Source of the DNA: Corallococcus caeni
GTDB taxonomy: Bacteria; Myxococcota; Myxococcia; Myxococcales; Myxococcaceae
Assembly: GCF_036245865.1 (NCBI RefSeq)
Contig: NZ_BTTW01000002.1
Span: forward strand, 1,466,150-1,530,149
DNA length: 64,000 bases
Direction: 5' to 3'
A model generated the notes under the pieces. The model ran no database searches. It was not told the origin of the DNA and saw nothing but the letters and a program-made list of their open reading frames with translations. Positions 18,407 to 26,870 of this stretch are shown here, in pieces. Numbering within the stretch: position 1 is the stretch's first letter; each line of letters begins with the position of its first letter. A program made the position numbers and the translations under genes.

Positions 18407-18431
18407 GTAGGGTCCTGCTGTCTGGCTTTGA

Positions 18432-20882
18432 CTACTCCTGGAGGTGCGTGACGGTCAGCGCCGGGTCCGCGGCGATCTCCGCCTCCGTGTAGCGCCGGTC
18501 CACCCACTGCTTCTGGGAGAACATCGCCGTCTGGTCCGCGTACCAGGGCGAGGCCGGGTTCGAGGACTGGGAGTAGGTGAGCACGGACTTCGCCACGGGC
18601 CCCGCGTCCGTGAAGGACACGGCCATGACGAAGCTGGAGCCCAGGACGGGCTCGTAGGTGCCGTCCGGAGCGATCTGGTTGGCGATCTGGTTGAAGCAGC
18701 CCTCGTCGTGGCTGCAGCCGTGCACCGGGTAGAAGATGCCGTTCTTGCGCTTGCCCTGCACGGAGCCCGTCGCCGCGTCCAGCGGGACGCCGCGCTCGCG
18801 CAGCGTGCGGATGGCGGTGCCCAGCGCCTGGGCCACCTGCGGGTTCAGGGTGTTGAGCGTGCGCGGCGTGTTGACGGGGTCGTTCGCGTTGAAGGGCACC
18901 AGGTACGGCCCGCCCGTGACGCCTACCGCGCTGAAGACGAACACGCGCCAGAGCAGTTCGCCCCGGCTGTCCAGGTCGCCCTTGAGGTCCCACGCGGCCA
19001 GCACGGGGCAGGCGGGGCGCAGGTCCTCGAAGGTGAGGTCCGGCATCAGCACGTAGGGCGTGCGGCGGCACAGCGCCACCGCGGCGTCGCGCAGCAGTTC
19101 TCCGGAGTGGTTGCGGTTGTTGAACATCACCGTCTGGAGCTGCTCCAGCGTGAAGCGCTGGCCCTCCAGGCCGTCCGTGCCCGCCAGGCGGCCCTGCACC
19201 ATCTTCAGGCCCAGGCGCGTGCGCAGGCTGCGCGGGTTCTTCTCACCGCCCAGGATGCGCGGGAAGCCGGTGAGCGGCTGGGCGGGGTTGGGCAGCCAGT
19301 AGCTGTCGTTGGAATTGGTGACGTAGTCGGCGCGCTGGAGGCGCGGCAGGCTCCCGGGGCCGAAGATGCCCGGCTCCACCGCGTCCGCGTCCGTGCCCAG
19401 GGCGCAGTCGGAGCGCGAGCCGTCCAGCACCGGCAGCCCCGCGGACTGGAGCACCAGGAGCGGGATGGGGGACAGCACGCAGCGCAGGAGCTTCGCGTCG
19501 CTGACGTGCGGCACCACGCTCATGTCCGCGTAGTACGCGCGGCCCTGCGCGTCCGCGGCGATGGTGTTCACCCACGGGATGCCCTGCCAGGTGTCCTGCG
19601 CCGTGCGCAGTTCGTCCACGTTCGCCGCGCGGTCCATGGCGAAGAAGGCGTCCAGCAGGCGCAGGTTGGTGGCGTTGGCGTCGTGGAACGCGTAGCCGGT
19701 GAGGCCGTTCCACGTCATCAGGCCGGAGGGGTACTCCAGCATGGGGCCCAGGTGCGAGCGGTAGAAGGTGTGCTGGCGCGGCGTGAGCGTCCCGTTCGCC
19801 TCCTTCGCCTGCACCGTCACGGTGCGGGTGGTCATCTCGCGGATCTGCCCGTCATACAGGTACTTCGTCGGAGCGCCCGGGATGAGCTTCAGCTCGAACG
19901 GCGTGAAGCGGTACGCGGTGGAGACGGTGTGGCTCCAGGCCAGCGTCTCGTTGTGGCCAATCAGGATGGCGGGCACGCCCAGCAGGCTCACGCCGCTGAC
20001 GTTGAGCTTGCCCGGCACGGTGAGGTGCGCCTCGTAGAAGCGCTCCGAGCCCTCCCAGGGGAAGTGCGGGTTTGCCAGCAGCATGCCCTTGCCGTTGCGC
20101 GTGGCCTGGGCGCCCAGGCCGAAGGCGTTGCTGCCCAGGCCCAGCGACTCGGAGCTCGGGAAGACGTTGCGGTCCAGCGACGCGGGAACGGGCAGCGGCT
20201 GCGGCAGCGTGCCATCCGGCAGCAGGGACGGCGGCTTCGCGTCCACCAGCGCGTCCAGGAAGTACAGGGAGCTGGCGAAGAGGCTCAGCTGGTAATAGCG
20301 CAGGTACAGGTCGCGCTCGGTGATGGGGCGCACCCACGCGCCGCCCCGGCAGCGCGCGTCCGGCAGCGCGTCCACGCCGGTCTCCGCGAGGTAGCGGTTG
20401 ATGCCCGCCGCGTAGCCCCGCACCAGCTCGCGCGCGTCCGGGGAGGGCCCCAGGGGCGGCGGCTTCGCCAGCAGCGCGTCCACCGAGCCGTCGTCGATGA
20501 TGGCCTGGTAGAAGTAGTCGCTCTTGAGGTTGTTGTACCGGCTGCCCAGGGCCGCCAGGTACTCGCCGTCCGGCCCGAAGTAGCGCGAGCGCTGCGCGTT
20601 CACGGTCACCAGCGCGTCCATCAGCTCGCAGAAGTTGTCCTGCGCGAACGCGTAGCCGTAGCCGTAGCCCACGCCCGCGAAGTCGTCCGCCAGCACGTGG
20701 GGGATGCCGTGCGCCGTCCTGCGCACCGTGGCGGAGAGGCCGCCCGCCGCCAGCTTCACCGACGCCTTGGGGCCTTCCGGCGCCGGGGGCGTCGCGGTGC
20801 GCGGCTCGCACGCCGTGGCGCACATCAGCGCCACCAGCGGCAGCAGCCGGGCGCCGCCGTTCCTTCCGTTACGTCCGTCCAT
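18432..20882 (-). CDS. Penicillin/AHL acylase-family Ntn hydrolase, lipoprotein
   Basis: 816 residues. The N-terminus has a lipoprotein signal (LVALMCATAC). The alpha part includes the phrase GVGYGYGYAFAQDNFCELMDA typical of the family. The predicted autocleavage site is Gly250/Ser251 in LGLGSNAFGLG; Ser251 would become the N-terminal nucleophile of the beta chain. Downstream ANPHFPWEG and GHNETLAWSHTVS match the PvdQ/AhlM/aculeacin acylase branch more closely than penicillin G acylase. These enzymes cleave long acyl amides such as N-acyl-homoserine lactones. The substrate here is inferred. The lipoprotein signal would place it on the cell surface or in the periplasm. Confidence 0.9.
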   Translation of the reverse strand: MDGRNGRNGGARLLPLVALMCATACEPRTATPPAPEGPKASVKLAAGGLSATVRRTAHGIPHVLADDFAGVGYGYGYAFAQDNFCELMDALVTVNAQRSRYFGPDGEYLAALGSRYNNLKSDYFYQAIIDDGSVDALLAKPPPLGPSPDARELVRGYAAGINRYLAETGVDALPDARCRGGAWVRPITERDLYLRYYQLSLFASSLYFLDALVDAKPPSLLPDGTLPQPLPVPASLDRNVFPSSESLGLGSNAFGLGAQATRNGKGMLLANPHFPWEGSERFYEAHLTVPGKLNVSGVSLLGVPAILIGHNETLAWSHTVSTAYRFTPFELKLIPGAPTKYLYDGQIREMTTRTVTVQAKEANGTLTPRQHTFYRSHLGPMLEYPSGLMTWNGLTGYAFHDANATNLRLLDAFFAMDRAANVDELRTAQDTWQGIPWVNTIAADAQGRAYYADMSVVPHVSDAKLLRCVLSPIPLLVLQSAGLPVLDGSRSDCALGTDADAVEPGIFGPGSLPRLQRADYVTNSNDSYWLPNPAQPLTGFPRILGGEKNPRSLRTRLGLKMVQGRLAGTDGLEGQRFTLEQLQTVMFNNRNHSGELLRDAAVALCRRTPYVLMPDLTFEDLRPACPVLAAWDLKGDLDSRGELLWRVFVFSAVGVTGGPYLVPFNANDPVNTPRTLNTLNPQVAQALGTAIRTLRERGVPLDAATGSVQGKRKNGIFYPVHGCSHDEGCFNQIANQIAPDGTYEPVLGSSFVMAVSFTDAGPVAKSVLTYSQSSNPASPWYADQTAMFSQKQWVDRRYTEAEIAADPALTVTHLQE

Positions 20883-21060
20883 TCGAGGGGTCCTTTCCCG
20901 GTGGGGAGAAATTCCCTCCTAATTGTAGAAACGCATCATTCCTGGATCGCGCCGTCGTAGGCCGAGCGGAATTCCGTGTTTGCGTGTATGGCTCGGCGTC
21001 GGGAGCCCGGGGTGCCGGCCATGGCGCGCGGGCCCGGTGTTTACGAAAGGAAACCAGCAC

Positions 21061-22038
21061 ATGAAAAGGATGTTCGCGGGCGCGCTCGTCGTCGCGGCGT
21101 TGGGGACCCTGGGGTGCGGTGGGGCGAAGGCCTCCGGGCCGGGCGCGGAGGCCGGCGCGAGCGCAGGCACGGCGCGGCAGTCGGTGGAGGACGTGCGCGG
21201 GGGCTTGAGGGCGGCGGACCAGGCCATGTCGGACGCGGCCCAGAAGTCCGGCTCGGCGCAGGCGTTCGCGGACTTCGTCGCGGACGACGCGGTGCTGCTG
21301 GTGGACGGCGTGTACGCGCAGAAGGGCAGGGAGGCCATCCGCGCGTGGCTGGCCGCGCACCCGCTGGAGGCGGAGGGCAAGGTGCGCTGGACGCCGGTGC
21401 GCTGGGACGTCAGCGCGGACGGCACGCTGGGGTACTCGCTGGGCAACGTGTCGGTGGAGTCGGGCGGCACATCGGTGCGGCCGACCGGGCGCTACATCAC
21501 CGCGTGGAAGCGCCAGCCGGACGGGCAGTGGCGCGTGGTGGTGGCGGTGCACAACGCCTCCAAGACGGCGATGACGCCGCCCGCGGGCTTCACGCCGTCG
21601 TCCACGCTGCCGGCGCCGGAGCCGCGCGCGATGGCGCCCGCGCAGGTGCTGGAGGAGGCGAAGGCCGCCGACCGCGCGTTCTCCGCCCAGTCCACGTCCG
21701 AGGGCATGGGCAAGGCCTTCACCGCCTACGCCGCCGAGGACGCGGTGCTGCCGCTCGGGTCCACCGGCATCTTCGGCCATGACGCCGTCGCGAAGGCGTA
21801 CGCGCCGTTCACGCTCGATAAAATCGACCTGCGCTGGGAACCGGTGCTGGGGGACGCGGCGGGCTCCGGCGACCTCGCGTACACGGTGGGCCGCGCCATC
21901 GCCACCGGCAAGGATGAGAAGGGTCAGCCGGAGGTGGACCACGTGAAGTACCTCACCGTCTGGCGCCGGCAGGCCGACGGCCAGTGGCGCTACGTCGCCG
22001 ACGGCGGCAACTCCAGCCCCGGCCCGCAGGGGCCGTGA
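21061..22038 (+). CDS. Lipoprotein with two SnoaL/DUF4440-like domains
   Basis: 325 residues. The lipobox LGTLGC comes near residue 19, then a low-complexity Gly/Ala linker. Two similar halves follow (about 45-165 and 195-320). Each has the order ADRAFS or ADQAMS, then FxxYxAEDAVL or FADFVADDAVL, then GRYITAWKRQPDGQWR or KYLTVWRRQADGQWR. This is the cone-shaped NTF2-like fold of the DUF4440 family, so the protein is an internal duplication. The function of secreted members is unclear, and binding or hydrolysis of a small ligand is possible. The ATG at 21061 follows a GAAAGGA site. It is divergent from the acylase gene. Confidence 0.8.
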   Translation: MKRMFAGALVVAALGTLGCGGAKASGPGAEAGASAGTARQSVEDVRGGLRAADQAMSDAAQKSGSAQAFADFVADDAVLLVDGVYAQKGREAIRAWLAAHPLEAEGKVRWTPVRWDVSADGTLGYSLGNVSVESGGTSVRPTGRYITAWKRQPDGQWRVVVAVHNASKTAMTPPAGFTPSSTLPAPEPRAMAPAQVLEEAKAADRAFSAQSTSEGMGKAFTAYAAEDAVLPLGSTGIFGHDAVAKAYAPFTLDKIDLRWEPVLGDAAGSGDLAYTVGRAIATGKDEKGQPEVDHVKYLTVWRRQADGQWRYVADGGNSSPGPQGP

Positions 22039-22049
22039 CCCATGTGTCA

Positions 22050-22081
22050 CGAGGGGCCTGTCCGTCACGGCTGGCCCCTCG
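22050..22081 (+). terminator. Hairpin after the SnoaL-like lipoprotein gene
   Basis: CGAGGGGCC (22050-22058) pairs with GGCCCCTCG (22073-22081) around a 14-base loop, 12 bp after the stop codon. There is no T run, so it could be Rho-linked or an RNA-stability element. Confidence 0.45.
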
Positions 22082-22176
22082 CCGGGCATGTCCCGGCAAT
22101 ATTCCGTCAATAGCTGAAATAGCTGTTTAGTCTTGTATTCAGGACTGACGCGCCGCATGAAGGACGCTCCCCCGTG

Positions 22177-23643
22177 ATGAGGAGTTCCCCCTTCATGCGT
22201 TCCCTCCGGTTCATGCGTCGGCTGTCGCTTCCGCTCATGCCGCTGTTCGCGCTCGCGGCCTGTGGTCCCTCCGAGCCCGTCACCTCCGAGCCTCCCGCGC
22301 TCACCGCGCAGGAGGCCGCGCTCACCGAATTGCTCGTCAACGGCACCTTCAGCTCCGGCACGGTGGCGCCTTGGTGGAACAACGCCAGCACGCCGTCGTA
22401 TGTGGAGAGCGGCAGGTGGCGCGTGGACGTGGCGGCGAACACGGCCAACCCCTGGGATGCCATCGTCGGGCAGAGCGGCCTGACGCTCACCGCCGGGAAG
22501 ACGTACACGCTGGCGTTCACCGCCACCGCCACGGCCACCATCACCGCGCGCGCCACCGTGCAGCAGGAGGTGGCGCCGTACGCGTCCACGCTCACGCAGT
22601 CCTTCACGCTGGACGGCACGTCGCGCCGGTTCACCTTCCCGTTCACGTCGTCGTTCTCGTCGGGCCAGGGGCAGGTGACGTTCCAGCTGGGCGGCCGTGC
22701 CAACGCCGTCACCGTGCGGCTGGATGACATCTCCCTCTCCACGGAGAGCGGCACGGGCTCCGGCCCGGTGGCGATGACGAGCGGCTTCTACGTGGACCCC
22801 AACTCCAACCCGGCCGTGTGGGCGCGCAACAACAGCGGGGACGGCCGCGCGGCGCGCATCAACGCGTCCGTCGCCTCGAAGCCCATGGCCCGCTGGTTCG
22901 GCAACTGGAGCGGCGACATCACCCAGGCGGTGTCCAGCTACGTGGCCGCGGCGGACGCGGCGGACAAGCTGCCCGTATTGGTGGCCTACAACATCCCCGG
23001 CCGTGACTGCGGCAGCCACTCCGGCGGCGGGGCCGGCAGCCCGGACGCGTACCGCGCCTGGATTGCCGCCTTCGCGGCGGCCATCGGCAACCGGCCCGCG
23101 GTGGTCATCGTGGAGCCGGACGGCGTCGCGCAGCTCGACTGCCTCCCCAACGACACGGAGCGCGCCACGCGCCTGAGCCTGCTGCGCTACGCCTCCGAGC
23201 AGCTGCGCGACCGAGCCACCAACACCTGGACGTACCTGGACGGCGGCAACGCGCACTGGATTCCCGCCGACACCATGGCGCAGCGCCTGGAGTCCGCGGG
23301 CGTGCGCAACGTGCGCGGCTTCTCCCTCAACGTCTCCAACTTCTACCCCACGGCGGAGTCCTCCACGTACGGCAACGCGGTGAACGCCGCGCTGAACAGC
23401 CGCTACGGCTACACGCGGCAGTACGTCGTGGACACCAGCCGCAATGGCAACGGCTCCAACGGCGAGTGGTGCAACCCCGCGGGCCGCAAGCTGGGTGTCC
23501 CCTCGCAGACGGGCGGCGGCGCGGAAATGCTCCTGTGGGTGAAGACGCCGGGGGACTCGGATGGCCAGTGCGGCATCGCGCCGGGCACGCCCGCCGGACA
23601 GTTCAGCCCGGACCTGGCCACCCGCCTCATCGACGGCACCTGA
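22177..23643 (+). CDS. GH6 cellulase (endoglucanase/cellobiohydrolase) with N-terminal carbohydrate-binding domain
   Basis: 488 residues. The signal peptide ends in LFALAAC, a lipobox. Residues about 48-185 resemble a CBM4/9-type beta-sandwich (LLVNGTFSSGTVAPWWNN at its start). The GH6 catalytic domain fills the remainder. Asp277 in YNIPGRDCG and the proton donor Asp315 in VVIVEPDG are in place, and the C-terminal LLWVKTPGDSDGQC is typical. It cleaves beta-1,4-glucan outside the cytoplasm. Possible starts are GTG 22174, ATG 22177 and ATG 22195; all keep the signal peptide. It is followed 37 bp later by a polysaccharide lyase gene, probably in one transcript. Confidence 0.93.
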   Translation: MRSSPFMRSLRFMRRLSLPLMPLFALAACGPSEPVTSEPPALTAQEAALTELLVNGTFSSGTVAPWWNNASTPSYVESGRWRVDVAANTANPWDAIVGQSGLTLTAGKTYTLAFTATATATITARATVQQEVAPYASTLTQSFTLDGTSRRFTFPFTSSFSSGQGQVTFQLGGRANAVTVRLDDISLSTESGTGSGPVAMTSGFYVDPNSNPAVWARNNSGDGRAARINASVASKPMARWFGNWSGDITQAVSSYVAAADAADKLPVLVAYNIPGRDCGSHSGGGAGSPDAYRAWIAAFAAAIGNRPAVVIVEPDGVAQLDCLPNDTERATRLSLLRYASEQLRDRATNTWTYLDGGNAHWIPADTMAQRLESAGVRNVRGFSLNVSNFYPTAESSTYGNAVNAALNSRYGYTRQYVVDTSRNGNGSNGEWCNPAGRKLGVPSQTGGGAEMLLWVKTPGDSDGQCGIAPGTPAGQFSPDLATRLIDGT

Positions 23644-23680
23644 TTCCTCCTCGCACCTGCTCTCGAAAGGACCCGACGAC

Positions 23681-25036
23681 ATGACGATGGATACACGGTG
23701 GCTGCGGACCCTGGTGCTGGGAGTGGTGATGGGCGGCGCGGCCTGCGGGCCGGAGGACGCGATGGAGCCAGCCCTGGCACAGTCCGAAGCCGAGGCCACG
23801 GCGCTGCCCACGGCGGGCGGCGGCATCTTCATCACGGCCGCGGAACTGACCCGCGCGAGGACGCGGGCCACCGCCACGACGGAGCCGTACGCGGAGAACG
23901 CTCGCATCCTGAAGGGCCGCGCGGACGCGGCGCTGACGGCCACGCCCAGGCCGTTCCGGATGACGGACGTCTCCACCATCACCTACCACTGGTGCTCGCC
24001 GGACACGGACGGCATCGACAACTCGCTGGCGGACGCAACGGGCAAGTTCACGGACGACGCGGACCGGATGCGCACGCTGGCGCTCCAGTACGCCGTGGGC
24101 GGGGACTCGAAGTACGCGGCGCGCGCGGCGCTGTTCCTGAAGACGTGGGCGTCACAGCACACGCCCGTGAACCTGCACGACCTGCACGTGGACTACGCGG
24201 CGGCGAAGCTGGACGGCCAGACGGCGGACTACTGCTCCGACCGCCCGTGGAACTTCGCGCTGGATGGCATCTTCCAGGCGTACGGCCTCATCAACGCCAG
24301 CGACGCGTACGTGCTGCTCAAGCGCAACGGCTACGCGCTGCCCGCCGCGGACGACACGGCCGTGCGCGAGTGGCTGCGCAAGACGGCGGAGGCGGTCAAC
24401 TCCAGCTTCCAGGCCTGGACGCGCTGGGCGGACGCGCACCCCACCTCCAGCGCCTTCACCCGCTACCGCTCCGACAACCACCTCAGCTGGGGCTTGGCGG
24501 GCCTGATGGCCGCGTCCGTGGCGCTGCAGGACAACGCGCTGGCGGGCTACGTGATGGACGGCACGGCGTGGACGGACCGCCGCAACGGCGCGTACGCGAA
24601 CCCGTCCTTCATCAAGGACGTCATCAACCGCGCCATCGAGTCCGGTACGGGCACGGCCAACGAGGGCCGCGTCTACGAGGAGAAGATCCTCCGGGATCCG
24701 CCCATCGGCTACTCACTCTTCCACCTGTGGGCCCTGTCGCTCATCGCGCGCACCGCGGAGGTGAACTACGCGCGGCCGGGCTTCTGGGACTACGCGGGCG
24801 CGGGCGGCGGCAGCATCCACAAGGCGTACACGCGCTACGCGGCCTTCATCCTGGGCGAGCGCGCCTCGCCCCAGGCCTCGGAAGGCCCGCCGAAGGACTA
24901 CCGGTGGCTGTACGAGCTGGGCTTCACGAAGTGGCGGGAGGCGCGGCTGAAGAGCGTCATCGAGGTGGGCACGCGCAACCAGTACATCGTCCAGAGCATC
25001 GGCCCCGTCACGCTGGTGGTGGGCGAAGCCCTCTAG
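23681..25036 (+). CDS. Alginate-lyase-family secreted lipoprotein
   Basis: 451 residues from the ATG with GAAAGGA upstream. The lipobox GGAAC is near residue 22. The fold is the alpha/alpha toroid of the alginate lyase family (PF05426 type): RARTRATATTEPYAE opens the domain, TYHWCSPD and LKTWASQH follow, and SDNHLSWGLAGLMAA near residue 265 carries the conserved Asn-His. The segment EKILRDPPIGYSLFHLWAL near the C-terminus fits as well. It probably depolymerises a uronate-containing polymer such as alginate. With the GH6 gene just upstream it makes a small surface polysaccharide-degrading unit. Confidence 0.85.
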   Translation: MTMDTRWLRTLVLGVVMGGAACGPEDAMEPALAQSEAEATALPTAGGGIFITAAELTRARTRATATTEPYAENARILKGRADAALTATPRPFRMTDVSTITYHWCSPDTDGIDNSLADATGKFTDDADRMRTLALQYAVGGDSKYAARAALFLKTWASQHTPVNLHDLHVDYAAAKLDGQTADYCSDRPWNFALDGIFQAYGLINASDAYVLLKRNGYALPAADDTAVREWLRKTAEAVNSSFQAWTRWADAHPTSSAFTRYRSDNHLSWGLAGLMAASVALQDNALAGYVMDGTAWTDRRNGAYANPSFIKDVINRAIESGTGTANEGRVYEEKILRDPPIGYSLFHLWALSLIARTAEVNYARPGFWDYAGAGGGSIHKAYTRYAAFILGERASPQASEGPPKDYRWLYELGFTKWREARLKSVIEVGTRNQYIVQSIGPVTLVVGEAL

Positions 25037-25054
25037 TCAGGCCGACAGGCGATC

Positions 25055-25096
25055 GTGGATACATCCGACGCGCAATCATGGTGTGGATGTGTCCAC
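25055..25096. repeat. Inverted repeat after the lyase gene
   Basis: GTGGATACATCC (25055-25066) and GGATGTGTCCAC (25085-25096) pair with one mismatch across 18 bases, 18 bp after the lyase stop. It may act as a terminator for the GH6/lyase transcript. The rest of the gap to 25230 shows no supportable gene. Confidence 0.5.
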
Positions 25097-25230
25097 GTTC
25101 AAGCGACGCACGTGCCCCCTCTCAGGGGCGCCTGTGTCGCTTTCACGAGCGACAGCGCATGCGAAGGGGCGTCGCCGCAGAAGTAGAGGAACTCGGGGCG
25201 TAGGCACCGGAGGAGCCGGTAGCGCGCAGT

Positions 25231-26397
25231 TCAGTGGACCGGTGGGTCTGTGTCGCCAGAAATCAAGCCGTCGGCGTCGCACGTCGCCCCATGGGGGCGC
25301 CCGCAGGAATTGATGGGTGGCGCCTTCAGCTGGATTCCTCCAGTGCCCTCCCCACCGGGTTCGCGGGGGGCGGGCCCCGGAGCGGCTGTAAACCCCGGTA
25401 CCTCGCTGTCGGGCTCCATTGAGACAGCCTGTACGAGGGCGCAGGGGGCAGCGACAGGCGCCGCATTGGCTTGCAAGTGGATGCCAATGCCACGCTCCTC
25501 AACGCAGGAGCTTGCCTCCAACCCCTCATCCTGCTCGGTAGCGAAGAGAGGGTCGCTGGAATCAGCCGTCTCAATGCAGGAGCCCCCCTCGAATGCCGCG
25601 GCCTGTCCGGCATCTGATACGGGATTGTCAGGCTCATGCGTCTCAACGCTGGTGAGCGCCTCGGGCGCGGCCTCGGGAGCGACTTGCTCCTGAGGACGTG
25701 TGGTGAATTGGTCGAGCACCCGCTCATCACACGTCTTCAGCAACACCGGCAGTTGGTGCTGAAGCGCCTGCATGTCGCGCTCACCCAACGCCTGCATCGC
25801 GCAAATGGCCCATTCGCGCAGCGGCTCACCGCCCATGAAGGGCAGCAGCCGGGCCCCAATGCCCCTGAAGGCCCGTTGCAGCGACTGGATGAGGAGCAGG
25901 TGCCCGGGACGTGCAGCCGCCTGGGCCGCCAGCCGCAGCAACTCGAACTCCAACTGGGCGCAGCGCTCTCCGGGGTGCCAGCGCGCTGCGTCCCAGAGCG
26001 CGTAGCAGCTAGCCTCCAACTGGCTTACCTGCGACTCGGAGGCCCTCGCACAGCATTCGGCCAGGAGCTCCACCAGCACCTGCCGCTTGAGGCTGAAGAA
26101 GCCCTCCAGCAGCCGCCGGCCCTCCTCGGAGTGCGCGGCATGCAGCGCCAGGCCCAGGTTCTCCAGCGTCAACGATTCGTCCAGCGCCACCGCTCGCGCC
26201 TGGCGTCCGGGGTGCTGCACCACCAGCCCCCGTGCCGCCAGCCGCCGCAAGGCCTCGCGCACCGTGCCCCGGCTCACGCCATACCAGCGCGCCATCACCC
26301 GCTCCGAGGCGAGCCGTCCGTTCCTCGGCAGCCGCCCCAGCGCGATGTCCTGCTCGAGCTGCTCCTCCACGTACGCCACGAGCCCCACCCTCACCAT
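25231..26397 (-). CDS. GntR-family regulator with long C-terminal extension
   Basis: 388 residues from the ATG at 26397. Residues 8-70 form the GntR winged helix (LASERVMARWYGVSRGTVRE, then LAARGLVVQHPGR). Residues about 75-225 are helical, in the manner of the FadR/FCD ligand-binding domain. The final 160 residues are disordered, rich in Glu, Ala, Pro and Ser, and match no domain I know. That tail is coded with visibly fewer G/C third positions than its neighbours. The upstream region carries two palindromes of the TGGTC...GACCA type (26520-26538 and 26609-26627), which suggests autoregulation. The ligand is unknown. Confidence 0.8.
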   Translation of the reverse strand: MVRVGLVAYVEEQLEQDIALGRLPRNGRLASERVMARWYGVSRGTVREALRRLAARGLVVQHPGRQARAVALDESLTLENLGLALHAAHSEEGRRLLEGFFSLKRQVLVELLAECCARASESQVSQLEASCYALWDAARWHPGERCAQLEFELLRLAAQAAARPGHLLLIQSLQRAFRGIGARLLPFMGGEPLREWAICAMQALGERDMQALQHQLPVLLKTCDERVLDQFTTRPQEQVAPEAAPEALTSVETHEPDNPVSDAGQAAAFEGGSCIETADSSDPLFATEQDEGLEASSCVEERGIGIHLQANAAPVAAPCALVQAVSMEPDSEVPGFTAAPGPAPREPGGEGTGGIQLKAPPINSCGRPHGATCDADGLISGDTDPPVH

Positions 26398-26519
26398 CCC
26401 GCCACCCCTCTCGCCGATGCTTCGCCCATCCAACCAGATGGGTCTGACATGAACGGGAAGGAGCCCTCCACCCGGCTCGGGGTGGGGGCATGCGCCCTCC
26501 GGCACCGGGCGATGCGAAC

Positions 26520-26627
26520 TGGTCCGACAGTCAGACCAGTTGGGCGACGTCGCTCCCGGCAGGTGCCTCAGTTCGCGACTCTGCCTTGGTCTCCGATTGA
26601 GGACCTCGTGGTCCGAGAGTCGGACCA
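26520..26627. promoter_or_regulatory. Two palindromes upstream of the GntR gene, FadR-operator-like (locus 2)
   Basis: TGGTCCGAC-A-GTCAGACCA (26520-26538) and TGGTCCGAG-A-GTCGGACCA (26609-26627) are inverted repeats with centres 89 bp apart. The first is embedded in GAACTGGTCCGACAG. FadR-type operators in enteric bacteria share the core TGGTC-N-GACCA, so these are plausible targets of the adjacent GntR-family protein, whose start is 123 bp away. They also match the arrays at 2.2 and 31.0 kb. The rest of the 473-bp gap (26398-26870) shows no gene. Confidence 0.5.
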
Positions 26628-26805
26628 ATCGGGCGGCGCCGCTCCCCGCGGGGCCTCTGCCCCTCAAGGGTCGTCCCGGCACCCCATTGCGTAAACCGCC
26701 GCGGTGCGTCGCTGCGCTCCGCGAGGCCCGCGTCCTCGTGGAGGATTCCGGGTCGCAATGAATGCCCACGATCCTGTGCCGACCTGGCCGGCCGACGGAA
26801 AGTCA

Positions 26806-26842
26806 AACGCCTTCCCCCACGCGGTGGCTGGGGGAAGGCGTT
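26806..26842 (-). terminator. Perfect 14-bp hairpin after the C39-like gene
   Basis: AACGCCTTCCCCCA (26806-26819) pairs perfectly with TGGGGGAAGGCGTT (26829-26842) around a 9-base loop. On the minus strand the stem is followed by T-containing sequence (TTTGACTTT). It lies 28 bp downstream of the stop of the gene at 26871. Confidence 0.75.
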
Positions 26843-26870
26843 GGGGTGATGCGGGAGCTGCGCGTGGGGC

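Noticed and set aside
20869..23982. Open frame of over 1000 codons on the minus strand spanning the SnoaL-like and GH6 genes
   Set aside because: It lies antisense to two clear lipoprotein genes and has no recognisable motif or ribosome binding site.
25083..25313. Small open frame after the alginate-lyase-type gene
   Set aside because: Arg-rich product, overlaps the inverted repeat and the regulator gene end, no ribosome binding site.
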